From: Salibacter sp031581065
Lineage (GTDB): Bacteria; Bacteroidota; Bacteroidia; Flavobacteriales_G; Salibacteraceae
Direction: 5' to 3'
Assembly (NCBI RefSeq): GCF_031581065.1
Contig: NZ_JAVLBN010000001.1
Location: 78,974 to 142,973, forward strand
DNA length: 64,000 bases
How positions within the stretch are numbered: the stretch's first letter is position 1; each line of letters begins with the position of its first letter. The position numbers and the translations under genes were made by a program. Under the pieces are notes generated by a model. That model saw only the letters and a list, made by a program, of their open reading frames with translations, was not told the DNA's origin and searched no databases. This document shows positions 24,874-34,513 of the stretch, piece by piece.

Positions 24874-25311
24874 CTATTCTTCTTCGTCACTTTTATCTTC
24901 TTTAGAATCTTCATCAGCATTTTCAATCGCTTCCTTCAAAAAGCCATTATCAACTAACATATTGTACCACTTAAAAAGCTTTTTGAGGTCAGATGAATAA
25001 ACACGATCTTCATCGTATTCAGGAAACACCTCGAGCAACTTATCGCGCTGATCCTGAGCCGAGGCATTAGCCGATACTGATTTACCGCCATCTTCATGTT
25101 TGTAAATGGCTTCGTAAATGTCAGCAAGCGGACGATCTTCATTGTAGCCGTAAATGCTAATATCTTCCAAAGCGCTTACTTTGTGAGCAGCATAAGCAGG
25201 AAAACGCTTGCCATCTTCAAGTGATTCTACAATAATTCCACTTTTCGTTTGGCCTACCATTTTAAAAAGGCCCGATTTTCCCGAGATTGAGATAATTCCT
25301 TTTAACTCCAT
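24874..25311 (-). CDS. DUF5606 domain protein
   Basis: A 145-residue cytoplasmic protein of a Bacteroidota family. The N-terminal small beta domain (MELKGIISISGKSGLFKMVG, SGIIVESLEDGKRFPAYA) looks like a nucleic-acid or protein-binding barrel; the C-terminal half is helical and ends in a strongly acidic tail. Function is unknown. The start giving MELKGII was chosen because the promoter at 25333 overlaps the longer reading frame's beginning. Confidence 0.85.
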   Translation of the reverse strand: MELKGIISISGKSGLFKMVGQTKSGIIVESLEDGKRFPAYAAHKVSALEDISIYGYNEDRPLADIYEAIYKHEDGGKSVSANASAQDQRDKLLEVFPEYDEDRVYSSDLKKLFKWYNMLVDNGFLKEAIENADEDSKEDKSDEEE

Positions 25312-25332
25312 ATTTCTGTTTTTCGAAGTCGC

Positions 25333-25340
25333 CAAATATA
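25333..25340 (-). promoter_or_regulatory. -7 element of the DUF5606 promoter
   Basis: The minus strand reads TATATTTG 21 bases before the chosen ATG; its position rules out an upstream start at 25335. Confidence 0.6.
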
Positions 25341-25361
25341 TAAGAACAACTCATTCACTAA

Positions 25362-28136
25362 TTAAAGCTTGAGTATTTTTTTTACATATCTGTTTTGTCC
25401 ATTGTGAATTTCAAGCAGGTAAGTTCCAGTTGATAAATCACCCAAATCTATTTCCTGCGTACTTCCAACTACTTTTTTGGTCAGAACCGTTTCGCCAGTT
25501 ATCGATTTCACATTCATCATTCCGCCATATTTGCAGCTTTCACAAACTAGCCTGACCGTACTTTTTACCGGGTTTGGGTATAACCGAATATCATCCTTTT
25601 GAGAAATCTTTTCTCTTCCATTCAAAAAGACACCATTGTATTGGTAATAAGCTGAGTCAGCTACTCTGTACAAATCGCGTTCTGTTTCAGCAGCAAAAAG
25701 TGCGAAGCAAACTTTAACCTCATCATTTGGAGCTAAATCATAAGGTCCTGAACTTAAAACTTGAATTACATCGTTTCCAACATCACGTGTGTTGCCTGCT
25801 GATTCTCTCGATTCAGAAAGTAATTGCCATTTTGTAGTTGAAGGTAAACTATCTGAAATATCAATTCCGCCACCTCCTCCATTTACATTATCCACGGCAT
25901 AAGGATTAAAACCTTCACCTTCAATCAATTGAACTGCTGCCAAAGGATCATTTTCACCTGTTCCTTTAGTAAAAAGGAGTCTTCTCCCTTCATCAGTAAG
26001 CACTTTGTTTTGGTTATAATTCTCAACGTCAAAATCGGTGAAGAATCCTATTCTAACTCCTGTTTGAAGTTGATTGGTTACATTTCTTATTCTGTACTCA
26101 AACAGTACATATTGATCCTGTCCAAACTCATCATAAGCCATAACTCGCTGGTTGACAACAACACCCAAACTATCATTTCGCAATAAATTAGGAATAGTAT
26201 CGGTAAAGCTTCCCTGCCCCAGAAAAGCAAAGGCAGGATTCGTGATGCGCGTAATTGAGTTCAATGACGAAAAGTCGCGGTCACGGCTCTGATCGTTACG
26301 AACATCATCAACCACAACAGGGGAACCGTTTTGGTCAGATCCTACCATCAAACCAGCTTCAAATAGCATCGATTGGCCTCCTTGTAACTCAAGCCCCAAC
26401 CCGAGCGTGTTATTGTTGTCGTAATAACCAACCCGGCCAATTGATGTAGCTGTTGTAGAAATGCGGTTGTCATCAACATTGATAAACCCCGGATTGAGAA
26501 TTACTTCTTTGTAGAAAGTCTGTAAAACACTGGTACTGTTGACTTCATACAAGTCAAACTGTAAAACCGAATTAATATCGAGTTCGTTAGGACTATTCAC
26601 AACAATCCTAAATGGTTGATCGAGGTTATTTTTATTCTCTGAAATTGAAAAACTTCCAAAGCTTGCTGAGTCATCGACAACGATAAAGTTTGAATCGGCA
26701 TTGAGGTGCAGCCAAACATCGCTGGACTGGGCAAGAAAATTCGTCAATGATGCATAAACATAAACTGTATCACCAACTTCCAGTATATTATCTGCACTAT
26801 CTGTCACTACAACATTATCCATTGAAAAATATGGAGTTGTTAAATTGCTGCTGAGCATTTGCTCCATATCTAAAATTCCCGCTCCAAACTTTCCAAAGCG
26901 AGAGCTTGAAGAGTCGAGTTGTGAAAAGGATGATGCTGTGGCTTTTAAGTGTGCTCTTATTTGATTGGGAGTCAAACTGGGATATTGAGCCAGCAACAAT
27001 CCCACTGCTCCAGATACAGCCGGAGCTGCCATTGAAGTGCCTGTATTGTTGTTGTACCCTCCATCTTCAACGGTACTCAAAATATTTTCACCCGGTGCTG
27101 CAATATCAATCCAATAGCCGTAATTAGAAAAGAATGATGGATCTCCGACAGAGTTGACCGAAGATACAGCCAATGCATTTTTATATGCAGCAGGATAAAA
27201 CGGCTCATCAACTTCATTATTCCCGGCAGCCGCAACAACTAAAGCATTTTGATTAATGGTGGCGTAATCGATAATATCATTTGCGTAATCAGAATAATTT
27301 GAGCTTCCCCACGAGCAATTAATGACCTGAGCTCCATTGTCAGCCGCATAAACAATTCCATCATAGCCAAACCTTATTGTACTTCCTTCGCCAACTTTTA
27401 CGGGCATGTAAGTAACATAAAATCCGGTAGAAGCCACACCACTATTATTATTGGTAGATGCAGCGGCAATACCGGCAACATGGATTCCGTGGTTATCACC
27501 ATCAGCCACTTCAGTATTCCCGTTTTCATTGACGAAATCCCAGCCGTTTAAATCATCTTCATAGCCATTGTTGTCACTGTCAGATCCATCAATTTGCTCA
27601 CCGGGATTCTGATAGAGTTGATTCACCAAATCTGGATGGTCGATATCTGTTCCGTTATCAACAATCGCTACAACAGCATTCGGATTTCCCTGTAAAATGT
27701 CCCAGGCTTGCGGAGCATTGATCAATTCTAAATCTGGTTGTTGATCAGCATATCGTGTGTCATTAGGTTGAAAAACAACTTCATCGATAAATTTTGGCTC
27801 AGCATATTCAACCTGCTCAAATCGTTTCAGTCGGTTGACCACCTTTTGAACTTCCAGGTTTTGATCAAAAGTGAGTTCATAAATAGTTCTGATCTCCACT
27901 CCTGCTCCATCAAATGAACGAGCTGTAGGTGCCTTTGCATTTGGGAATTTTTGAACGATTGAAATGTCCTGATCTTGAAAGTACTGCTGTAAAGCGTCAA
28001 TCTCTATATGGTCAGATCCACAGGAAGCCAGATATTGTGGCTCTATCTTGAGAATTGCCTTGCCGGCCTGCTGGCTCTGACCGATAGCTAAACCGGCAAA
28101 AGCGAGTAAAAATAAAACGAGTTTAAAGCTCTTCAT
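25362..28136 (-). CDS. Secreted subtilisin-like (S8) protease with type IX (type A) sorting domain
   Basis: A 924-residue exported protease: signal peptide (residues 1-19), propeptide, then an S8 catalytic domain with Asp in AVVAIVDNGTDIDHPDL (about 160), His in DNHGIHVAGIAAAS (about 218) and Ser in NNNTGTSMAAPAVSGAVGLL (about 370). Beta-sandwich regions follow, and the last 80 residues are a T9SS type A sorting domain (LYPNPVKSTVRLVC, then TGTYLLEIHNGQNRYVKKIL). It would cross the outer membrane by type IX secretion and stay surface-bound or be released. Its first 14 bases overlap the end of the HsdR-N gene. Confidence 0.93.
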   Translation of the reverse strand: MKSFKLVLFLLAFAGLAIGQSQQAGKAILKIEPQYLASCGSDHIEIDALQQYFQDQDISIVQKFPNAKAPTARSFDGAGVEIRTIYELTFDQNLEVQKVVNRLKRFEQVEYAEPKFIDEVVFQPNDTRYADQQPDLELINAPQAWDILQGNPNAVVAIVDNGTDIDHPDLVNQLYQNPGEQIDGSDSDNNGYEDDLNGWDFVNENGNTEVADGDNHGIHVAGIAAASTNNNSGVASTGFYVTYMPVKVGEGSTIRFGYDGIVYAADNGAQVINCSWGSSNYSDYANDIIDYATINQNALVVAAAGNNEVDEPFYPAAYKNALAVSSVNSVGDPSFFSNYGYWIDIAAPGENILSTVEDGGYNNNTGTSMAAPAVSGAVGLLLAQYPSLTPNQIRAHLKATASSFSQLDSSSSRFGKFGAGILDMEQMLSSNLTTPYFSMDNVVVTDSADNILEVGDTVYVYASLTNFLAQSSDVWLHLNADSNFIVVDDSASFGSFSISENKNNLDQPFRIVVNSPNELDINSVLQFDLYEVNSTSVLQTFYKEVILNPGFINVDDNRISTTATSIGRVGYYDNNNTLGLGLELQGGQSMLFEAGLMVGSDQNGSPVVVDDVRNDQSRDRDFSSLNSITRITNPAFAFLGQGSFTDTIPNLLRNDSLGVVVNQRVMAYDEFGQDQYVLFEYRIRNVTNQLQTGVRIGFFTDFDVENYNQNKVLTDEGRRLLFTKGTGENDPLAAVQLIEGEGFNPYAVDNVNGGGGGIDISDSLPSTTKWQLLSESRESAGNTRDVGNDVIQVLSSGPYDLAPNDEVKVCFALFAAETERDLYRVADSAYYQYNGVFLNGREKISQKDDIRLYPNPVKSTVRLVCESCKYGGMMNVKSITGETVLTKKVVGSTQEIDLGDLSTGTYLLEIHNGQNRYVKKILKL

Positions 28137-28572
28137 ACGATGGTATCTCTCTCAAAAATTTATACGAATTTCGGTTAAAATCAATTTGCGCGCAAAAGTG
28201 TTGTACTCCGTTCGTGATTAGCAAATAAGGAACCCTAAACACCATATTATAACGACCTGCCTGATCGAATGTTTTTTGAGTTACTTTGACATCAGGTGCT
28301 TTACATTCGGCCAGCAAAATAGGATTTCCGCTTTTATCACGCACAAGTAAATCGGCTCTTTTGTGCATTTTATTAAGGGTGAGTGACTTTTCAATTTCAA
28401 GCAAACTCCTTGGAAACCCGAGTTCGTGAACCAAATATTCAACCAAATGTTGCCTTACCCACTCCTCGGGTGTTAAAACATAGTAACGCTTTCGTGTTTG
28501 ATCGAAAATTTGCGTTTTCTTTGCTACATTGCGAATAGAAAATTCATATTCGGGAAAGTTTAATTTTTGCAT
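28123..28572 (-). CDS. Stand-alone HsdR N-terminal (type I restriction R-subunit) domain protein
   Basis: A 149-residue protein equal to the N-terminal nuclease-fold domain of type I restriction R subunits. Segments PEEWVRQHLVEYLVHELGFP and KRADLLVRDKSGNPILLAECKAPD show the PD-(D/E)xK core: Asp in RADLLV and the ExK in LAECKAP. There is no helicase domain and no HsdM or HsdS nearby, so it is not a full restriction system. Such orphans are widespread and conserved in Bacteroidota; the role is unknown. It overlaps the protease gene by 14 bases and is divergent from amn. Confidence 0.85.
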   Translation of the reverse strand: MQKLNFPEYEFSIRNVAKKTQIFDQTRKRYYVLTPEEWVRQHLVEYLVHELGFPRSLLEIEKSLTLNKMHKRADLLVRDKSGNPILLAECKAPDVKVTQKTFDQAGRYNMVFRVPYLLITNGVQHFCAQIDFNRNSYKFLREIPSYEEL

Positions 28573-28586
28573 AAAACTGATTCACT

Positions 28587-29360
28587 ATGCTTACAAAAGA
28601 TGAAATTACCAAAAATTGGCTTCCGCGCTACACCGGTTCGGAGTTAAATGATTTTGGACAATATATATTGCTCACAAATTTTAATAATTACGTTGAAATA
28701 TTTGCTGAAATAACCGGAGCTGAGATCAAAGGTAAAAATAAAGCGATGCCCAATGCTACTCACAACGGTGTCACAATAATCAATTTTAGCATGGGTAGCG
28801 CAAATGCAGCAACTATTATGGATTTGTTGAGCATTATTTCTCCTAAAGCCGTCTTGTTTTTAGGAAAATGTGGCGGACTCAAAAAGAAGAATAAAATCGG
28901 TGATATTATTTTACCTATCGCTGCCATTCGCGGAGAGGGAACATCTAACGATTATTTTCCGCCAGAAGTACCTTCACTACCGGCCTTTACTTTACAGCGA
29001 GCAGTTTCTCATACTGTTCGCGAATTTGGACTCGATTACTGGACCGGAACTGTTTACACCACAAACCGCAGAGTTTGGGAACACGATGAAAAGTTCAAAG
29101 ACTATTTGCGTGAGTTGCGTGCAATGGCTATTGACATGGAAACAGCAACGATTTTCAGTGTGGGCTTTTTCAATAAAATTCCAACCGGTGCTCTACTCCT
29201 CGTATCTGACCAGCCAATGATTCCAGAAGGAGTGAAAACCATTGCCAGCGACAAAAAGGTAACCGGAAATTTTGTGGAAAAGCACATCCGTATTGGAATT
29301 GAGTCATTGATGGAAATAAAAGATAATCGTAAATCTGTTCGTCACCTCCGATTTGATTGA
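28587..29360 (+). CDS. amn: AMP nucleosidase
   Basis: Splits AMP to adenine and ribose 5-phosphate, adjusting adenylate pools. The 257-residue protein is the short Bacteroidota type and belongs to the nucleoside phosphorylase family: SMGSANAATIMDLLSII, LFLGKCGGLKKKNKIGDIILP (a phosphate/ribose-site segment), MAIDMETATIFSVG with the ribose-contacting Met-Glu, and LLVSDQPMIPEGVK. It is 2 bases upstream of holA and divergent from the HsdR-N gene. Confidence 0.9.
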   Translation: MLTKDEITKNWLPRYTGSELNDFGQYILLTNFNNYVEIFAEITGAEIKGKNKAMPNATHNGVTIINFSMGSANAATIMDLLSIISPKAVLFLGKCGGLKKKNKIGDIILPIAAIRGEGTSNDYFPPEVPSLPAFTLQRAVSHTVREFGLDYWTGTVYTTNRRVWEHDEKFKDYLRELRAMAIDMETATIFSVGFFNKIPTGALLLVSDQPMIPEGVKTIASDKKVTGNFVEKHIRIGIESLMEIKDNRKSVRHLRFD

Positions 29361-29362
29361 TT

Positions 29363-30361
29363 ATGAATTACAAGCAGTTAATAGTTGACATTAGACAACA
29401 AAAATTCAAGCCTGTATATCTTCTTCACGGTGAAGAGCCATTTTTCATTGATGAAATAACTCATGCAGTTGAAGAGCACGCTCTGTCAGAAGATGAAAAA
29501 GAATTCAACCAAACTATTCTCTATGGTAGAGATACTGATGTTGATCAAATCATAGAAGCGGCAAAGCGCTTCCCCATGATGGCTGAGCGGCAAGTTGTAA
29601 TAGTAAGGGAAGCTCAAAACCTTAGACAACTCGACAAACTCGAAAGTTATGCTCTCAACCCAACATCATCAACAGTTTTGGTGATCGCTCACAAATACAA
29701 AAAGGTTGACGGCCGTAAGAAGTTTGCCAAAAACATCGCAAAAAGTGGAGTAGTATTTGAATCGAAAATCGTTTACGATAATCAGATCCCTGACTGGATT
29801 CAGAACTACCTGAAGAGTTCTGACTATCAAATAACTCCAAAAGCTTCCATTTTAATGGGGGAGTTCCTTGGTAACAACCTGGGGAAAATAGCCAATGAGC
29901 TGGACAAACTCAAACTAAATATTGAGCCCGGTTCAACGATTGACGAAAACGATATTGAAAAAAATGTTGGGATCAGTAAGGACTTCAACAATTTTGAACT
30001 TCAGAAGGCAATTGGAGCAAAAGATGTTTTCAAGGCGACTCAAATTGCTCGCTATTTCTCTCAGAACACAAAAGATCATCCTTTTGTAATGACGCTTTCA
30101 ATATTGAGCAGTTACTTTTCAAAGGTGATGTGCATCTTTTTTGAAAAGAACAAAGACAAAAGACATCTCGCTGCAAAATTGAAAGTGAACCCGTTTTTTG
30201 TGGATGATTATTTAATCGCTGCTAAAAATTACAGCGGAAAGAAAGTACAGGAAAACATTTCGCTTATTCGAGAGTATGATGCGCGTTACAAAGGCGTAAA
30301 TGCAGGAAACATTCCCGAGGGCGAACTGATTAAAGAATTCGTGCACCGCCTGATGCATTGA
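29363..30361 (+). CDS. holA: DNA polymerase III subunit delta
   Basis: Delta opens the beta sliding clamp in the clamp loader. The 332-residue product begins MNYKQLIVDIRQQKFKPVYL and has the family's YLLHGEEPFFIDEI region near residues 18-31, FPMMAERQVVIVREAQNL, and the C-terminal helical collar domain (FELQKAIGAKDVFKATQIAR). I prefer the ATG just after the amn stop over a TTG two codons upstream inside it. The translation is probably coupled to amn. Confidence 0.92.
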   Translation: MNYKQLIVDIRQQKFKPVYLLHGEEPFFIDEITHAVEEHALSEDEKEFNQTILYGRDTDVDQIIEAAKRFPMMAERQVVIVREAQNLRQLDKLESYALNPTSSTVLVIAHKYKKVDGRKKFAKNIAKSGVVFESKIVYDNQIPDWIQNYLKSSDYQITPKASILMGEFLGNNLGKIANELDKLKLNIEPGSTIDENDIEKNVGISKDFNNFELQKAIGAKDVFKATQIARYFSQNTKDHPFVMTLSILSSYFSKVMCIFFEKNKDKRHLAAKLKVNPFFVDDYLIAAKNYSGKKVQENISLIREYDARYKGVNAGNIPEGELIKEFVHRLMH

Positions 30362-30417
30362 AAAACAGCATTTTTGGGAGATTCAAAAAAATTCTTGAAT
30401 GCTGGGGCAAGTTCAAT

Positions 30418-30425
30418 TACATTTG
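30418..30425 (+). promoter_or_regulatory. Promoter of the TonB-dependent receptor gene
   Basis: TACATTTG matches TAnnTTTG, with TTG at 30395-30397 about 20 bases upstream as a partial -33 element. It lies 23 bases before the chosen ATG at 30449. Confidence 0.6.
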
Positions 30426-30448
30426 TCACCTTTCTTAAAAATTTGAGC

Positions 30449-32752
30449 ATGCGAAATATCTTGTTAACCATTGTATTGTTATTCTGTGTGAGTACCCTCA
30501 GCTTAGCACAGGGAACGCTTAGAGGTTTTGTTTACGAAAAGGAATCTGGCGAGCCTGCAATTTTCACCAATGTTTTTCTCAAAGGCACGCAAATTGGAAC
30601 CACAACCGATATCAATGGTTATTACTCGATTACTAAAATTAAACCCGGAACTTATACCGTACTCGCTACATCAATGGGTTTTGATACTGCTCGCGCTGAG
30701 GTAACAATTGAAAAAGGTGATATCACGAACCAAAAACTCTTTCTATCGAAGAGGGGTGTAACATTGAAAAGCTTTGAAGTTTCTGCAGAGAAGCAGGAGC
30801 GGAAGACGGAAGTGAAGATGTCTGTCCAAAAAGTGACTCCAAAAGAAATCAAGTCTATTCCGTCAATTGGTGGTGACGCTGATTTAGCTCAATATTTACA
30901 GGTGCTCCCCGGTGTCGTTTTTACAGGAGACCAGGGTGGACAACTTTACATTAGAGGTGGTTCTCCAATTCAAAACAAAGTATTGCTTGATGGAATGGTT
31001 ATTTACAATCCATTTCACTCTATTGGGTTGTTCTCCGTTTTTGAAACGGACATCATGAAAAACGCTGATATCTATACAGGAGGATTTGGGGCAGAATACG
31101 GCACTCGAATTTCTTCCATCATGGATATCACCACTCGTGACGGAAACAATCAGCACCTTGCCGGTAAAGTAGGTATTAACACATTTGGTGGAAAAGCTAT
31201 TTTGGAAGGCCCACTCAACAAACCTGATGAGCCTGGAGATAATTCAGCTTCCTTCATTCTATCAGCTAAATCATCTTACTTAGACAGATCAGACGATATC
31301 TTTTATCCATACATCGAAAACGAAGAAGGCTTGCCTTACTCCTTTACTGACCTTTTTGGTAAAATATCTTTCAATGGAAAAACAGGAAGTAAATTCAGTG
31401 CCTTTGGATTTAACTTTACTGATAAAGTTGACTACTCAACTTCAAAACTCGATTGGAATTCATCAGGAGCAGGAGCAAATTTTGTGCTTGTTCCCGGCAG
31501 TTCTCCGGTTCTGATCGAAGGTGCTTTTAACTTTTCTAATTACCTGATCGAACAGCAGGAGGCGGGCAGAATTCGAACTTCGGGAATCAATGGCTTTAAT
31601 ATGTCGCTCGATTTCAATTATTTCATGGGTGAGGATGCAATTGAGTACGGAGTCCAAATTCAGGGATTCTCAACTGAATTCAGCTACCGCAACACGCTAG
31701 ACAGGCTAATTGAGCAAAACCAAAACACTACACAGTTAGCTGGGTATTTCAAGTACAAATTTAAGCGCGGCAAATTTGTGGTGGATCCGAGTATAAGATT
31801 GCAGTATTACGCTGCTCTTAACGAACTTTCTCCAGAGCCCAGACTCGGCTTGAAATACAACGCCACAGATAACTTTCGTTTAAAAGCTGCCGGTGGTCTC
31901 TACAGTCAGAACCTGATATCGGCACAGAGTAACCGAGATGTTGTGAACCTTTTTAATGGCTTCCTCTCAGCTCCAGAAAATCTACAGGATAATTTCACTA
32001 CTCGCGATGGCGGAACACGCACTGTAGATTCGAAACTACAACGTGCTTATCACGCAATTGTTGGTGCTGAAGTGGATCTGACCAACAGCCTTACCGTTAA
32101 CCTTGAAGGGTATTACAAATATTTCCCTCAACTCACTACCCTCAACCGCTACCGTATTTTCAATGAAGATCAGCCCGATCAACCTGATCGCCTCACGAAA
32201 GATTTCATTATCGAAGACGGCCAGGCTTATGGTGTCGATTTCAACCTAAAATGGGATTACAAGCAATTTTACCTGTGGGCTGTTTACAGTTTAACTTATG
32301 TTGATCGCTGGGATGGAGTGAGAACTTATAACCCTGTTTTTGACCGTAGGCACAATGTAAATCTTGTAACCAATTACACTTTTGGTCAGGACTTGCAATG
32401 GGAAGTTAGTGCTCGCTGGAACTTTGGTTCAGGATTTCCTTTCACACAAACTCAGGGTTTTTACGAGAAGTTTGACTTTAGCGGTGGAATTGGAACTGAT
32501 TACACAACTGCAAATGGAGACCGCGGAATTGAATACGCAACAATCAATGAAGGACGATTACCATCGTATCATCGTTTAGATTTGAATATCAAACGAACTT
32601 TTGCACTATCTGTCAATACAGTATTGGAGGCTAACCTTGGTGTTACCAATGCCTATAACCGTGACAACATTTTCTACTTTGACAGAATTGAATACGAAAG
32701 AGTTGATCAGCTCCCTATTATGCCAAGTGCCGGACTGACACTCTCATTCTAA
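30449..32752 (+). CDS. TonB-dependent outer-membrane receptor with CarboxypepD-like N-terminal domain
   Basis: A 767-residue receptor. The signal peptide (MRNILLTIVLLFCVSTLSLAQ) fixes the start at 30449; a longer frame lacks one and overlaps the promoter. A carboxypeptidase-regulatory-like domain follows (GTLRGFVYEKESGEPAIFTN), then the plug (LYIRGGSPIQNKVLLDGMVI) and a beta-barrel ending in aromatic-rich strands (PIMPSAGLTLSF). The TonB-box is not clear. No SusD partner is adjacent, so it is not a typical SusCD pair; ligand is unknown (siderophore, peptide or glycan). Confidence 0.9.
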   Translation: MRNILLTIVLLFCVSTLSLAQGTLRGFVYEKESGEPAIFTNVFLKGTQIGTTTDINGYYSITKIKPGTYTVLATSMGFDTARAEVTIEKGDITNQKLFLSKRGVTLKSFEVSAEKQERKTEVKMSVQKVTPKEIKSIPSIGGDADLAQYLQVLPGVVFTGDQGGQLYIRGGSPIQNKVLLDGMVIYNPFHSIGLFSVFETDIMKNADIYTGGFGAEYGTRISSIMDITTRDGNNQHLAGKVGINTFGGKAILEGPLNKPDEPGDNSASFILSAKSSYLDRSDDIFYPYIENEEGLPYSFTDLFGKISFNGKTGSKFSAFGFNFTDKVDYSTSKLDWNSSGAGANFVLVPGSSPVLIEGAFNFSNYLIEQQEAGRIRTSGINGFNMSLDFNYFMGEDAIEYGVQIQGFSTEFSYRNTLDRLIEQNQNTTQLAGYFKYKFKRGKFVVDPSIRLQYYAALNELSPEPRLGLKYNATDNFRLKAAGGLYSQNLISAQSNRDVVNLFNGFLSAPENLQDNFTTRDGGTRTVDSKLQRAYHAIVGAEVDLTNSLTVNLEGYYKYFPQLTTLNRYRIFNEDQPDQPDRLTKDFIIEDGQAYGVDFNLKWDYKQFYLWAVYSLTYVDRWDGVRTYNPVFDRRHNVNLVTNYTFGQDLQWEVSARWNFGSGFPFTQTQGFYEKFDFSGGIGTDYTTANGDRGIEYATINEGRLPSYHRLDLNIKRTFALSVNTVLEANLGVTNAYNRDNIFYFDRIEYERVDQLPIMPSAGLTLSF

Positions 32753-32805
32753 AAAAATAGCTTTTATTTAAAGGGTGGAAAGTCTGCCAGCGGAACAATT
32801 AATAT

Positions 32806-32813
32806 TACCTTTG
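32806..32813 (+). promoter_or_regulatory. pyrG: -7 element of the pyrG promoter
   Basis: TACCTTTG matches TAnnTTTG 32 bases before the pyrG ATG; no good -33 element is seen. Confidence 0.5.
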
Positions 32814-32845
32814 TCTCCCGTTAATCTTTAATTGATACCAGTAAG

Positions 32846-34486
32846 ATGGCGGCTCCCTGTAAATACATTTTTGTTACCGGTGGTGTAACTTCTTCCTTAG
32901 GAAAAGGAATTATCTCAGCATCTCTTGCCAAGCTACTCCAGGCAAGAGGTTACAACGTAACAATTCAAAAATTCGATCCTTATATCAATGTTGATCCTGG
33001 TACATTAAACCCGTATGAACACGGTGAATGCTACGTAACCGATGATGGCGCTGAAACAGATCTCGACCTCGGTCATTACGAGCGTTTCCTCAACCGCCCA
33101 ACTTCTCAGTCAAACAATGTGACAACAGGTAGAATATACTCTGCCGTTATCGACAAAGAACGAAGAGGAGATTATCTCGGTAAAACTGTACAGGTTGTAC
33201 CGCACATCACGAATGAGATTAAGCGCAGAATTAAAATTCTGGGGAATACAGGAAACTTCGATGTTGTTATTACAGAAATTGGGGGAACTGTTGGTGATAT
33301 TGAGTCACTTCCATACATTGAGGCTGTTCGTCAATTGCGCTGGGAACTCGAAAAAAATTCAATGGTCATTCACTTGACGCTAGTTCCTTACCTACGCGCT
33401 GCAGGGGAGCTCAAAACAAAGCCAACACAGCACAGTGTAAAAGAGTTGTTGAGTGCCGGTATTCAGCCAGATGTTTTAGTTTGCAGAACCGAGTATCATT
33501 TATCAAACGAAATCAGAAAAAAATTAGCCCTGTTCTGCAACATCAGGCAAAATGCCGTGATCGAGTCAATTGATGCTGAAACGATTTACGATGTTCCGAT
33601 CCTGATGCAACAAGAACGCTTAGATGAAGTAGTTCTTCAGCGATTTGAACTTCCTGTTGAAGCTGAGCCAAAACTCACAAAGTGGAAGGAGTTTTTGCGC
33701 AAGGTTAAAATGCCAAAGCACGAATTAAAAATAGCTTTAGTAGGAAAATATGTTGAATTGAAGGATTCTTACAAGTCAATTGCTGAAGCCTTTATTCACG
33801 CAGGTGCACAAAACGAAACAGCAATCGATTTACAATGGGTACACTCAGAGTCGATTGAAAAAGATAATGTAAGAGAAAAGCTCGGAGAGATGGATGCTAT
33901 TCTTGTAGCTCCGGGATTTGGTGAACGCGGAATTGAAGGGAAACTGAATGCCGTTAAATTTGCCAGAGAAAATAAAATCCCATTCCTGGGTATTTGTCTC
34001 GGAATGCAATGCGCGGTAATTGAATTTGGCCGAAATGTGTTGAACCTCGAAGATTGCCACTCGGCTGAGTTAAGATCATCTGCTAAAAATAAAGTGATCG
34101 ACCTCATGGAGGAGCAAAAAAATGTCTCAGATAAAGGCGGAACGATGCGTTTAGGCTCTTACCCCTGCAACATTAAGCCGGGATCACTGGCTGCTGATGT
34201 TTACGGATCTGACCAAATACAGGAGAGACACCGCCACCGTTTTGAATTTAACAACGAATATCTGGAGCAATTTGAAAATGCCGGAATGATTGCTACCGGA
34301 ACAAATCCAGAATCTGAACTGGTGGAAATTGTCGAGTTAAAAGATCATCCGTGGTTTGTTGGCGTTCAGTTTCATCCAGAGTATAAAAGTACCGTTGCCA
34401 ACCCGCACCCGTTGTTTGTGAAGTTTGTTAATGCTGCGGTAAAAGAATTGAAAAACAAAAAAACCTCTAAGGCTGCTGTTAAATAG
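32846..34486 (+). CDS. pyrG: CTP synthase
   Basis: Aminates UTP to CTP with glutamine and ATP. The 546-residue product has the synthetase domain (YIFVTGGVTSSLGKGIISAS, residues 7-26; NVDPGTLNPYEHGE) and a class I glutaminase domain from about residue 290 with the nucleophilic Cys in FLGICLGMQCAVIEFG and His-Glu in GVQFHPEYKS. It precedes yidC, which has its own promoter inside the 27-base gap. Motif copy at 34205. Confidence 0.98.
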   Translation: MAAPCKYIFVTGGVTSSLGKGIISASLAKLLQARGYNVTIQKFDPYINVDPGTLNPYEHGECYVTDDGAETDLDLGHYERFLNRPTSQSNNVTTGRIYSAVIDKERRGDYLGKTVQVVPHITNEIKRRIKILGNTGNFDVVITEIGGTVGDIESLPYIEAVRQLRWELEKNSMVIHLTLVPYLRAAGELKTKPTQHSVKELLSAGIQPDVLVCRTEYHLSNEIRKKLALFCNIRQNAVIESIDAETIYDVPILMQQERLDEVVLQRFELPVEAEPKLTKWKEFLRKVKMPKHELKIALVGKYVELKDSYKSIAEAFIHAGAQNETAIDLQWVHSESIEKDNVREKLGEMDAILVAPGFGERGIEGKLNAVKFARENKIPFLGICLGMQCAVIEFGRNVLNLEDCHSAELRSSAKNKVIDLMEEQKNVSDKGGTMRLGSYPCNIKPGSLAADVYGSDQIQERHRHRFEFNNEYLEQFENAGMIATGTNPESELVEIVELKDHPWFVGVQFHPEYKSTVANPHPLFVKFVNAAVKELKNKKTSKAAVK

Positions 34487-34494
34487 TACATTTG
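34487..34494 (+). promoter_or_regulatory. yidC: -7 element of the yidC promoter
   Basis: TACATTTG begins right after the pyrG stop codon and lies 19 bases before the yidC ATG. Identical to the tRNA-cluster -7 box; the -33 element would lie inside pyrG. Confidence 0.55.
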
Positions 34495-34513
34495 CAGCCA
34501 ATTTATTTTGACT

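Noticed and set aside
28123..28572. Complete type I restriction system
   Set aside because: Only the HsdR N-terminal domain exists; no helicase, methylase or specificity subunit is adjacent.
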